Source: Cucumis sativus (lineage: Eukaryota > Streptophyta > Magnoliopsida > Cucurbitales > Cucurbitaceae). From it: 64,000 nucleotides of DNA. The DNA is taken from positions 26,105,498 through 26,169,497 of the forward strand of contig NC_026660.2 of assembly GCF_000004075.3 (NCBI RefSeq), read 5' to 3'. Positions 52,335 through 64,000 of the stretch are shown piece by piece (positions within the stretch are counted from its first letter, which is position 1; each line of letters begins with the position of its first letter). The position numbers and the translations under genes were made by a program. A model generated the notes under the pieces. That model ran no database searches, was not told the DNA's origin, and was given only the letters and a program-made list of their open reading frames with translations.

Positions 52335-55300
52335 TGGAATTTATATCAAACATCACAATAAGCACAATAAAAAGATGAACGAAAGGTGGACGTGAAAGTT
52401 GACATTTCCCCTTTCTAAATTAATCAAATTATTATTTGTCTATTACTAATTAATAATAATCATATACGAGACTAATTAGATTCCAGAAAGAAAGAAAAAA
52501 AAAGTGGAAAAGCTAGCACCGAAATTAAATAATTTTTCTACTTTTGGTTTCGTTAGATTTGTCTATTTAATTTGGTTTCTTTTCCAGAGTTTTTCTTCCT
52601 CTTACGAGGCTCACGGTGAAGGGATCAGAGGTTTGATATATAACAAAACTACAATTTTGTTTAACATATATTTTAATTTTGGGTTATTTTTATAATCAAC
52701 AGTTGAGGGAGTGAGTTGAAGCCCACTAGGATTAATCGGACAAAACACAGAAATTTATTGATTATTGGTGGTCAAGATTTTGGAGATAAAGCGTAAGGGA
52801 AGGTCAAAATCATGATCATCTTAAACAGAATTATTATAGACATCATCTCTACAGTACATAATTGAAGACAGATACTCTTAATTATATAGTGGTAATTAAT
52901 TTTAATTTACGATTTTTCATCTTTAATTACTCAACGTTTCGAGCTTTATCCACCTCTTTTACTCTATGACGTTGGAGGTTTATTGTTGAGAATGTCTAGC
53001 TTTATTATTGACTAATCATGGAGTTGTGTGCTCGAACCATAGGTTGAAATCACATATTTGACATAGTTATATTATTTATATGTTCGAGCTTAGAGTTTTG
53101 AGAAACGTGTTACATAAACTCTCTCATCTTACATGATCGTTGTTACTTATCTTGACATATTTAATATAACGGTTAGTGAACTATGTATCTTTATATTAAT
53201 TTTTTTTAGTGTTTTTGGTTTTTTATTAATTTTTATTTTTCGTAATAAAATTTTGATTTTTATTATATATCCTACTGATGTTTTAGATGGTAAAGAAATA
53301 TTGTGTGATTATTATTATTCATTATTGATAAAAAAAAATACACGTAACAATTTATTTATAGTAAATTGTGAATATGGTCCCTAGACTATAAGCAGGTAGC
53401 TGTATCTTCACTTGGACAAATCTGATGAATTTTCAAATTTATCAAAGGTGGAAAATTAAATTCTAATTTTCTTATATTCTAGCTTTTATTGGCTCTATCT
53501 ACATGCTGAGGCCTGGTTTAAGTCATGATGACATATAGAAATTAAGTATTGAAAAATATAATTGATGTTGGTATATTTGAATTTGAGGACTAAGGTGACA
53601 TATCCATCATTAAAATTATGAAGAAGAAGAAGAAAAAAAATTCAACTCTTCCATTTTCAAGGCAATGTGATGGAATTTTTAACATTCCATTAACGAGAGG
53701 AGGTCCTTTAATTTCATTGACTATTCACACTAAGTAAAATGGCAAAACTTCCTTCTTTGAAGAATCAAATATGAATATTCATTGCAACAACTTTTATTCT
53801 TAAAAAATTATATGATTGCAATCAATAGTGAACCGAACATCTTTAAGACAATTATGACTCCAAAGCGGTAAATATTTATTTAGGTTGCATCCGTTTTTTT
53901 TTGGTCTAACTTAGTGGCTCAACCATATGTTATAATTGTGGCAAACTTTTCATTTTTAACATTGTTTTGACATTTTTTTTCAATTTGTGGCTAAATTGAT
54001 CCACTTAGTTAGGAGAACAAGTATTGCTAATTGAAAAATGATATCACATTTTTCACTTCATCTTTTCGATATTTTTATTCCTATTACTAAAATTATATTA
54101 ATTTTTTTTATCAACTTGTTGACATTTTTATTGATATTAACACATAATTTTAATAAGTTCATATCAAGATGTAGATGTAATATAAAATTTAACTTTTATT
54201 GATAAATTTATTTTTCTTTTGGCCAATACATGATATATTGACATGGTTTAAACAACCATAAAAATAGTTGTATATTAATATAAATATACTTTTAGAACTT
54301 TTTATTTGATATATTTCATCCATTACTTTGATCAACTCCTACTTTAGGTGTGCATAAACTAGGGTTCCAAGCTCCAAGAAACCATATATATAGAAACGAA
54401 TTTTACACCATGCATTCTTGAAGATGAGGAGAGAAAAGCAGATCTTCTAACTATATAATAATGATCTCTCCGAATCTATTAATTTAGTCAAAAGAAAAAA
54501 GAGTTTAAAAAAAATATAAAAAAGGATATGTTGAAAATTTTGTGGATTTATTTGGTTGAATAGATTTATTGTATATGGAATTACTAGTGGGGCTTGCCAT
54601 GGGCAGTGCACCACCAGCCAACCTTTAATAATTATAACAACTTTACATTCTAAAATATTCTCTATTTACTAATATTTTCAGACTCCTTTTTTTTGTATCC
54701 TTCAAAAGAAACAACAAAATTTTCCATTATTATATAAATATGTGACCAACAAATGTGTGGGTCAACGTATTTATGTGTGAAAATGTTAAGAAGGTAGGTG
54801 TAGTCATAGAATATACCGATTCATAAATAAAATATACTTGTCTGGTTAATTAAATTAGTTATAAGGTTAAACTATGGTTTTAAAGCATTGTACCCATGCT
54901 AGTTTTCAAACATTTAAAAGACTAACTTAATTGTGATTACTCTACATAAGTGTGAATACAATTAGTTAAAACATTAATCTAATTGGAACTTGTCAACAGA
55001 TTGCTGCATTTTTTAACCCTAGGTATAAAAAAAGAGAGGTAAATTAATATGCTCACATTGATAATATTTGTTAAAAGATTGACCGTTGGTACATACACTT
55101 GAAAAACGATAGTGTGACAAATGTTTATGTTTAGTAAATTAGAGTGATATAGTTTAACGAAAGAAAATTAAAATAAATCTAATGAACTATATTTCAAACA
55201 TGCAAGATGGAGAATTAAATTTGGTTATATACATACTTGGGTTAGTTGAAATATGCTTTTGTTTGTCCCGAGATTACATTGCGCTTGACTATATCGACCA

Positions 55301-58300
55301 AAGATAAAAGATTATTTGTTTATTTATTTTCTTTTCTTTTCTAGGAAGAGAAAAATTCAAAGAGTGCAGCATATTTGTTTACATGAACCAAAAGTTGAAA
55401 AGTATAGAACAAAAATTTTCAAAGATCCTTTTCTTTGAAACCGTTATAACTGCGGCCGCATTCAATATGAAATCTCTCTTTGTGAAAGCTGTAATCATAA
55501 TTTTTGCTTAATTAAAATAAATTAAGTAAAGAACAATTAAATATTAAATCAAAAGGTGAAGAAAAGAAGACAAAAGAAAAAGAAACATAAAGAATCAATC
55601 TCGTAATTTGCTTCAAGAACAAGATATGCCTCTGCCCTTCACTTTCTCTGATTAAATGAAATCTTTTGATGATGTAAAAAATACATTACTCAAATTTCAA
55701 ATATATAACGTTTTTCCCACTTCTATTACATTTGAAGCAAAAACGAAATACGACAAATTCGACAAATTATTATTCGATTGTTCAAGTCTTTAATTTATTT
55801 TCCATTATTCTAAACAATAAAGCCGAAATAAAATACTTATCATTAGAGCGAAACTCTGATTTTTTTTTAAAAAAAAAAAGAAAAATAAACAGAAACAGAA
55901 TTAAAGGTGCCAGTGTTTGTGTGTAATGTGTACAGATTTAACATGGATTAGTGATGGGTTTTTTTTCTTCACATTCTGCACATTGTGGGATCCAGGAGAG
56001 GAAATGTGTTGCATAAGATGACAGAATTTCCTAAGAAACTTTTCTTTTTGTCAAAGTTTTTTATGGAGAAATGTTGGGTTAATAATCATATGATTCCAAA
56101 AGGGCCTGAGTGCGCATTTGACTACAACATGTAGACATAACCAATAATATATATAGATATGATATGGGTCTTGTAATTTTATCCCCTACTCCTTGCCTCA
56201 GCTTAGCCCCCATGCAATTCCAATTATAATGTGTACACTACTTTGTATTATAATATAATTATTCATGTTAAAGCTATTATCAGTTATAGTTTACACGGAT
56301 TAGACAAACAATAGGGTAGATAATGAAATGGAAGTTTTGAGATGACTAGCAAACAAAGGCACACAACTAAAGAGTGGGTGAGGTGAAATGGGTCCTTTAT
56401 GGCCCAAAAGGCCCGCCTCAATGGGAATTGCGAAGGTTGACAATTCGACCGAAAGCCTCACGTACCCCACCCTGTGGCGATGAGGTCAGGACTGAGGCCA
56501 ACCAATCGCTTATTCAATTCAACATGTTGGAGTTCTATTCATAGAGAAACTGAGGATATCATTGATTTAACTCCAATGAAACCAGACAACTCAACATTTT
56601 CTTTTCTAAAATCTTAGTTTAATCATTGGGTTGAAAACTAAGGTAAGTGCATCATAGTGTAAGATACGATTATGTTATTATACTCTAATTGTTTGGTAGG
56701 TGACCTTTTTTTTCAAAATACAAATACATAGCGGATGTTACATAAAGGTTAGATAAATTTTTTTGACCAAATTTTGTGATCTAACAAAATCTATAGTAGC
56801 ATTCATATCCATTACTTTATCTTTTGTGCAAACATGGTTGTTCATCAATTTGTAAAGTGATGAATGATAAAAGAATTAAGATAAAAGTGGACAATATTCA
56901 TAGAAGAAAATGTCTTTTTTTAAAAAAAATCATTCATAACAAAAATATAAAAAAAATTGAGTATAAATAATGTCTTTTGTTTTTTTTTAAAAAAATTGTG
57001 GTTGGACAATATAAAGGCTTCCTCAATGGGTATTTGTAAGTTGCCTATTAATCATATTCTGGTTCAACATATTAATCAATTTTATGTTGATCAACTTGAA
57101 ATAGTAGATTAAGGATTTCTTTGAAATAGCAGACAGTATGTGATTTTTTTAAAAAAATAAAAGCCTTATAAATTGATAATATTGAAAGAGGTCCAAATAA
57201 AAGAGCCTGTTTTGTGTTTGGATCACCCATCCAAGCTCTAAATAGCATTAGCCTGTTTTATTGGGTTTCACCATGGGCTCTAACAACATACATTAGTATC
57301 CAATAATCATTTTTCACTAATTTATATCACACATACATTGCTATTTTAAAAATATTACAAATATACCAAAATTTGACCTCTCATGATGAATCGTGTTACA
57401 AATATTAATCTATCATTGATAAATTATAAGAGTCTATCAGCGATAAAAGTCTATCAACAATAAACTTTGTCGTGTTTGTGAATTTTTTAAAAAATGTTAC
57501 TATATTATTTATAAAAATTTCATCCATTATAATCACAATATATTAATTTTTATTCACAGTACCCACTAAATTGTAAATTTCATTAACTAGCACCTCAAAT
57601 TTAAATATTATATATAATTTTGGTAAACTTTAACCTTAAATTGTACAAACTAATACAATATATTATCAATTTTTTCTTCAAAATTGATATTTTGTGTTTA
57701 AAGAAGACAAAAATTAAGCTTAATTTATGTGTTGAAAATTTTCAATTTTAACGAAAAAATAAAATCAAACGGATAAAATTTAATTGTGCAAAACTTTATT
57801 TTTATTGAAAAGTTTTGTACAAACTTGGTTTTATTATTGAGTACTCGTGGTAACGATCTAAATTTAGAGTTCAATTTCATAAAATTTATAAAAAAATATC
57901 GTGTATTTTATTTTAGGTAGTACCTATCCCTTTTTTTTTACTCAATTGTTCAACCATAATTTGTTAGATTGTGATTTTTTTTTCTTTTGAATTACTTTAA
58001 TCCCATCTATTGAAAACATGATAGAAAATTTTAGAGTAAAAATGGATTATCTTTCGTAATATCTTGAGCTATCTTAATAAAAATAGGTTGATCTATATAT
58101 ATATAATCAAGGTACACTTTCTGACAAGGTTTGTTTTAAAAGTAATTATTATAAATGGACGACAAACATACCATAGCAATTATCTCAACAAGATACAACA
58201 ATTAATTGCTCAACTCTATATCAAAATTAAAAAAAAAAAAACAAACAAACAAACATGTGATATTTTCAATACAAAACTAAAGTGTTTGCCAAATTTTAAA

Positions 58301-61300
58301 TGAATCACCATCGTCCAAGTTGATGTTTCAATTCAATTTGAAATTCCAAATGAATTAAATATACATATTAAACTTTTTAACATGGACATTGTTTTTTAGT
58401 AGTAATGTTACTTTTCTCAATTTGTTTATGCATTTGATTTGCTTACTTCATACCGCACAAATCATCACACTCTAATGCTTTCTTTCACTTGAACAACAAA
58501 AAACTCTCTTCAATTATCCCACTCTCTATTTAATTAACTTAATCTCCTCTTAATAAACCTCACTTTATATTTCAATATAAAATTAGATATTGGTATATAG
58601 TTTGTGTTCTTTATATTTAATTCTCTTTCTTTCAACTTTCAAGGTAACCCATCTTTTTTTTTTTTTTCCTTTTCATACTTTTTAAAGTTCCGTACAAACC
58701 CCCCCTTTTTTTTCCCTCCTGATAGGCACAGATGACAGAACCGTTGTTTTTTCTTTCTTTTCTTTTATTAATATGGAGAGCATTATTTTTTTAGGGAGGA
58801 ATTAAGATTACCTTCATAATTTTAAATTTTCATTTCTGTTTTTTAATGGAAAAAAAAACCATAGTGTTATGTGTTGATACATTAGTATTTGTTTGTTTAA
58901 TCTTTAAATTTAAGGTAAAATTGTAAAAAACTGAAGTGTTAACTTGGGATTAAAGTAATAACTCAGCTGATTCCCAGTGATTTTTTTTTCTTTTGATGTT
59001 TTTCTTTCAATAAATTATATAGGCTTTTAAAAAGTCCAAATACAAATCACTATCAATAGAAATAAAAACTAATAATAATAATAATAAAGAATCGATCCAA
59101 AGTAACAATCATAGAAGCAGTTGAAAATGGGATGACACATGTAGTTTTGTTAACCTTAATTAAGGTTCCCCTAATTAATGTAATTTACCTAATAAAGTGA
59201 TGTAATTTGTTTAAGTTTAAATAGGAAGACGCAATAATCAACACCCAAATGTATGTTTAGCCTAATTAATGGTTGGAGTGAAGTATTTGTACGTTGTCGA
59301 ATTCCAAGAGGACAAATGGATTACGAATGTTAATTAACAATAAGGTCATTTTCCCCATCATTTTCTTGAAAGGAATCGTCAACTCCTCCAAACCTCTTCT
59401 GCCTAGCTAGGAACATTATGATATACTAATTTTAACATTGTTTTCTTAATTATTATAATCAGTTATTCCTAATTATAATCATTATTAGTGTCTTCAGGTT
59501 TTGATTATGTCATCGGCCCATTTAAGCCGAGCCATATATGATCATATGGTTTATGTAAAGGACAAAAAAAAAATATATGATTTCATTATTACACAATCAA
59601 TGGTTTGATCTCACATTTTCACTAACTAAACAAATATTAATGAGGATTTTGTTGAGTGGTTGTCATCCATTTTGTTTCCTCCTTTAAATTAACTTAATTT
59701 AAATATTGAATAATTCATGTTAAAGATTGCATTGGAGTGTTACGTACGTTCATCAAATTATGTACCACATATGTAGATTTTTTAAAGTATGACTAACTTA
59801 GATTCCGTTGGATGATATTTTTGTCTTTTTATTTTTAATTAAGTTCATGGATACTATTTCCATAACTCTAATAGATTTTGACTATGGTACTTAAGGGAAA
59901 ATGCATATTACAAATTAATAATAAATAGCCTCAAATTATTGTTTTATTTATTTTTGTTAAAAACTGCAATTAGATTAAAACTTATCAAAAGCTTTTCAAT
60001 ATTGAATTAGGAGGAAATAAATAATCTCTAGAACGAAACAGGAAGGCAACCCACCAAATTTGCAATATCCACCTATAGATAATAAAAATAGATTCAGCAA
60101 AATCTATTCAATCATGAAACATGTTATACAAACACGATACTGACCTCTTAATTACATTAACAAATCGGATAAGGTGCATAAAAATATGTATGGTCTCCAC
60201 TTAAATAATTTTTCCCAAAAAAAATCTTAACAACAAATTTAATTTCAACTTCTTTATTAGTTGGGTGTTCAAACTAGGTAAAGTTATTTTACACTGTGTT
60301 TCACATAATTAATACAATTTCTTAGGTATGTTGATATTTAAGTTTGTCAATGATTGATTTTCTTTTTTGTAGTAGAAGGAGTGAGAGAATTTTTTTCCAC
60401 CACAAAACTTACCATATAAATCATGGTATTCGATATTCTAGATTTGATATTATTCAATAAAGGTGTGATATAATGTTAGCATTGTGACCACTAAAATGTT
60501 GAAAGACTAAAAAGAAAAGATATCCAACAAAATCAAGGGCAATCTCTCCACACGGCAAGCTCTTCATGGTTTGGGAATTGAAATTGGAGAAAAAGATAAA
60601 GAAGGAGGAAGCATGTGTAAAGAAGGGTATAAAAAAGCAAGATGAAGGTACAAAGGAACAGTGAAAAAAGTGGTAAAACAAACACAATCACACCATATAA
60701 TATTAATCCCAATCAATCCAATATTGGTCCTCTAAAGCCCAACTCAACTGAAACCCTACATTACTCCCTTTTTAGGCTTTCCTCGTTCAAAATTTTCAAA
60801 TACATATTGTACTATATATCTCTTTGGACAATAACTCCCAGTTGCCTTAATGGAATTCCCTCTTTTTCAGTTTTTTTTTTTTGTGTGTGTGTGTGCACCA
60901 CAAAAGCTTTTGTCCTCCATTTTCTTAACTACATACTTTCACATGTGCTTATGTCCAAACAAACCCCCCCACCTCTCTTCCTCTTTCTCTGGAGTTTAAA
61001 GTTAAAGTCATCTTCCCTTCCTTTTCCTTCTTCTTTTCTCTGCTTTCAATAACTGTTAACTTCCCACCTTCATGGCTTCAATCTCCTTTAATAATGAACT
61101 CTGTGTTCCTGTCCTTCCCTGTCTTGAGAACTGAAAGCCTTCAGTCTCAATAGAGAATGAATAAGTTGGGACTTTAGCATTTGACCTAGTTCATGTTCGC
61201 AAGAATTCTCTTACATGTCGTTGCAAGTAGACGAGAGATAAAATGCGTAATGTAATGCAAAATCATATAAGTTGAACATTTCACGTATATGATTCTATAA

Positions 61301-63190
61301 TGTGAAAGCAAGATTTTAGTCAGGGATACGTACAATATAAACATAAAGCTTTATGCGACCATATATGCTTAAAAGAACACAATGTCTTTATGCATGTGAT
61401 ATCTTTAAATGCCAAAAATATGGACATGGATAAATTAACCGTGACTAAAATTCACTCATAACATGATGCCTTACGGATGAAACTAAAATCATTATAAATT
61501 TATATGTATCATGATATTATTAAAATGAAAACAAACACTATTATTGCACTCACATAACACATCTTTTAAGTGATTTTTTAATAAAAAAATTCATCATGTA
61601 TAGAAAAATAAAAGAAATATGAGATTTTGTATATCTTAGATTATACCTAATCATTGCTCGTAATGATTAGTTTATTTTCGTTACTTAAACTTAAGAAAAA
61701 AGGTGTGATGGATGTTAATGATATTAGAGTTATGGAAGGTTGAAGTAATATATAAGAGCAAACAGAAGAAAGGATGCTTTAGTTACATTTAAAGTCGGAA
61801 TTAACTAAATGAAGTAAAAAAATATCTTTATGGGCAAAAAGAAGTGTCGTTCCACATGAGGCCTACTAAGTGTATGTTTTAGAGAGAGAGAGGGAGGGAC
61901 TTTGTGGAGATGATTGCCCAAACTTATTTTCTGCCTTTCCTCTCAACTCCCAACCACTCCTTTTTTTTCAATTTCCGAATAACACACACGAATCTTTTTA
62001 AGGTTGTTCAACTCCATCTCCCCTCTCTGCAGCTTTTTTCTTTCTTTTTCTTTTTTACAATTTTAATTTTAAACACCGAAAACTATATAATTAGTTTAAT
62101 TCTTTGTTATGTGCATGGAGTATTTAACAAGTAAACTCCCAGTTTTAGTCAATCAGCTTTTAGATTGAGCAAATATTCTACTCTTTTTAAAGTTAGGAAT
62201 TTTGGTGGTATTTAAATTCAAACCAATACTCTCTCTCTATCATTGATTCATTTCTGTAGAATAATTAAGGTTTGCTTTTTTATTTGGACGGCTTCATGTC
62301 TCCCAATTTTTTCTCAACGGACGCCTTTTCTTTTTGTTTACTAGTTTTTCCTCCTTTTCCTCTTCTTCAACCTTTATTTGGTCCCTTTCTATTGCAAATA
62401 CCTATTCTAGATTATCATTCCATGGTAATTAAATGCATCCGTAGAAAATTTTGGATAGAGAAAACACATATATGACCCTTCACACGACAATATGGCAGAT
62501 TTGTAATTTGGTGAAAAAAAAGTATGACTTCCAAGATGTAAAGATTTGCACACCAATGTTGTGTTTAGGTTAACTCTTGAGTCAAATGGACTAGGGTCTG
62601 CATCTGGTGTGTCCCCTGTTCATCAAATGTGAAAGCTCGATCAAGGCCTCATCCTTGGTTGATTTAATTTTTCCTTTTATGAAAAGAAAAAACGTATGCT
62701 ATTGCAACTCCTTACATGAGAAGCTAAGCTAAAAGTAGGGCACATCTAGAGCTCTTCAATTGTTATACACCATACTAACACGATGTATAGTATACGAATC
62801 TCCTGTCAGATTCTTCTTTGAAGTCACACAGACCGCCAAAATATCAATAATGGCTTAATAATTAAAAATGGAACAATAAAGTCAAAACTTTATGCTAAAC
62901 TTATTTGACAATAAACTAACAATCTCAATATCCAAAATGACTAGTTAACCCTCTGAGTTTGCACCTTTTTACATCCATTGGGCATAAATTAGGGGATGCC
63001 ATTTCTTTGAAGTGGAGGAATCGTGAGCCGTCCTAATCCTCGGCGGCGCAGCCGAAGTCACAAGTAGGAGCAAGGGTGGTTTGTTTTTAATATTGGATTT
63101 AAATATTTTGAATAGGAAAAGAGAGAGAGAAAAAATGTGAATTAGAAAGATTTAAATAAGAATTGGGTGTGACGTTAGGATCGAATAGAT
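52335..63190. other. Gene-poor region of about 11 kb between PSK and bZIP
   Basis: No coding gene is supported. Contents: a GC-richer island at 56370-56520 with GCCCA and palindromic words; the MITE at 57340-57499; an (AAT)n run near 59069-59088; a (TG)n run near 60880-60896; a GA-rich run around 61880-61897; and poly-T and poly-A runs. The hydrophobic open stretches 53133-53384, 60642-61052, 61904-62134 and 62272-62475 have compositions expected of T-rich DNA. The wide spacing could hold distal regulatory DNA for the two flanking regulators. Confidence 0.5.
57340..57499. mobile_element. MITE-like element with TCTATCA repeat units
   Basis: The left end GCTATTTTAAAAATATTAC (about 57340) and the reverse complement of the right end GTAACATTTTTTAAAAAATT (57499 leftwards) form imperfect inverted repeats. 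Inside are three short units: TCTATCATTGATAAA, TCTATCAGCGATAAA and TCTATCAACAATAAA (57409-57463), then AACTTTGT. The element at 1800-1919 is a shorter relative. I associate this repeat type with Cucumis and its relatives. Confidence 0.6.
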
Positions 63191-63196
63191 GGTTGA

Positions 63197-63286
63197 CACG
63201 TGTAGGACTGTGGGACCCCACAAAAACTTTGTTTCTTCACTACGAAGGTAATATTATCAGCCATGGCACCAATGCCAGGGTCCCAC
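63197..63286. promoter_or_regulatory. G-box and inverted TCP-type sites upstream of the bZIP gene
   Basis: CACGTG at 63197-63202 is followed by GTGGGACC at 63210-63217 and its exact reverse complement GGTCCCAC at 63279-63286. GTGGGNCC is the class II TCP site. The ATG lies 240 bases downstream. bZIP autoregulation through the G-box is possible, as inference. Confidence 0.5.
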
Positions 63287-63434
63287 TGGCTTATATCACC
63301 CATCTGTCCCGCCAAAAGAAAAGCGCGCTTACACACTTCCACTACTATGCCACTTAGATATCTAATCTTGTTTCAATTACTAAATCACCCTCAACCCTTA
63401 ACCATCATTTACCAAAATACCACAGCTGTTCCAG

Positions 63435-63444
63435 TTTTAAATAG
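63435..63444 (+). promoter_or_regulatory. TATA-like element of the bZIP gene
   Basis: TTTTAAATAG lies about 90 bases before the ATG, followed by a pyrimidine-rich leader. The implied 5'UTR is only about 60 bases, too short for the conserved upstream ORF system of S1-group bZIP genes. Confidence 0.5.
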
Positions 63445-63527
63445 AAGCCCTCTACACTGCAATTCTTCCCTTTTCTCCTCCTTCTCTCCTCCTTTATCTT
63501 GTTCTCAAAATTCTTTATCCTGTCGTC

Positions 63528-64000
63528 ATGCTGTCCACTTCTCCCACCGGTTCACCCTACGAGTCCATGCTTGAAAACCCATTTCCGGTTGCTTCCACGC
63601 CCTGGGAATGCCATGATCCCAACCACGCCTTCTTCCCCGCTTTGTTCCAGATGCCGGAACCAACCGGATTATTGGACGTTTTCCAGTCACCGAACCCAGT
63701 GATGTCCAGCTCCAGTTCCGAAAACCCAGATGAACCGGAAGCGATTGATCCCGGTCCATTTGAACCGGACCGGAAAGTTGAGGTGGTAGACGAGAGAAAA
63801 AGACGGCGTATGGAGTCAAACCGGGAGTCAGCGAGGCGGTCCCGTTTGCGTAAACAGAAGCACTTAGAAAACTTAAGGAACTTGGTGAACAAGCTGAAAG
63901 TAGAAAACCGGGAGCTATCGAACCGGTTGCGGTTCACGGTATATGAAGTGAACCGTGTAAGGACAGAAAACGATCATCTGCAGACAGAACACACAATTCT
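63528..64000 (+). CDS. bZIP transcription factor, 5' part (bZIP6/bZIP7-like)
   Basis: Basic leucine-zipper DNA-binding protein, cut by the window end after 157 codons. The N-terminus is acidic and proline/serine-rich (MLSTSPTGSPYESMLENPFP). The basic region contains ERKRRRMESNRESARRSRLR with the invariant N98-x7-R106. Leucines L116, L123 and L130 start the zipper at the canonical ten-residue step from Arg106. The reading frame is open to the last base with no intron, as in S-type plant bZIPs. Position after the PSK gene matches Arabidopsis bZIP7 (At4g37730), or bZIP6 in the duplicate block, from memory. The basic region (NRESARRSR) is predicted to bind ACGT-core sites. Confidence 0.95.
   Translation, partial: MLSTSPTGSPYESMLENPFPVASTPWECHDPNHAFFPALFQMPEPTGLLDVFQSPNPVMSSSSSENPDEPEAIDPGPFEPDRKVEVVDERKRRRMESNRESARRSRLRKQKHLENLRNLVNKLKVENRELSNRLRFTVYEVNRVRTENDHLQTEHTI

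Noticed and set aside
53133-53384. Hydrophobic open stretch that might be a small membrane protein.
   Set aside because: Composition follows T-rich DNA (Phe, Leu, Ile runs) and there is no family resemblance, promoter or leader evidence.
60642-61052. 136-codon open stretch between PSK and bZIP.
   Set aside because: Low-complexity translation with TG and T runs; no domain seen.
63263-63574. Overlapping frame in front of bZIP as a possible S1-type upstream ORF.
   Set aside because: It overlaps the bZIP start, does not resemble the conserved sucrose-control peptide, and the presumed transcription start near 63470 lies after its Met.

Overview
The window is nuclear DNA of a flowering plant, and the gene content is that of a eudicot. 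It is very AT-rich between genes, has spliced genes with GT..AG introns, and carries plant-specific families (VQ, phytosulfokine, HHP, PP2-A10-like, S-type bZIP). A short dispersed repeat built from TCTATCA..GATA units at 57340-57499 resembles repeats I associate with cucurbit genomes. Cucurbitaceae is therefore my best guess for the organism, but it rests on memory and is not proven.

Layout. 1-4.3 kb: intergenic, with a SINE-like and a MITE-like repeat. 5.0-7.3 kb (+): HHP4-type PAQR membrane protein, three coding exons. 8.0-9.0 kb (+): a decayed copy of a GT34 glycosyltransferase. 12.0-13.4 kb (+): the intact GT34 gene, one exon. 17.7-20.1 kb (-): RuvB-like 2 AAA+ ATPase, two exons. 23.0-23.5 kb (-): a small basic plant protein I cannot name. 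23.5-32.6 kb: gene-poor. 32.9-33.4 kb (+): VQ-motif protein with W-boxes upstream. 35.5-39.9 kb (+): BSD-domain protein, three exons, with a small retroposon in intron 2. 40.4-42.9 kb (-): ACR1-type protein with several ACT domains, seven exons. 46.5-47.7 kb (+): PHLOEM PROTEIN 2-LIKE A10-type membrane protein. 51.8-52.2 kb (-): a two-exon phytosulfokine precursor whose pentapeptide reads YVYTQ. 52.2-63.2 kb: gene-poor. 63.5-64.0 kb (+): 5' part of a bZIP factor cut by the window edge.

How the genes relate. They do not form an operon or a single pathway. The order HHP4 - GT34 - (small protein) - VQ - PSK - bZIP matches, as I remember it, Arabidopsis At4g37680-At4g37730 (HHP4, GT6, At4g37700, VQ29, a PSK gene, bZIP7), and in part the duplicated block At2g22850-At2g22900 (bZIP6, PSK2, VQ12, GT7/MUCI10). 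The window therefore looks like an old conserved dicot block into which RVB2, BSD, ACR1 and PP2-A10-like genes are interleaved. I found no convincing new multi-gene system. The most interesting single items are the YVYTQ phytosulfokine gene, the GT34 tandem duplicate caught in decay, the unnamed small basic protein, and the intronic retroposon with a clear target-site duplication.
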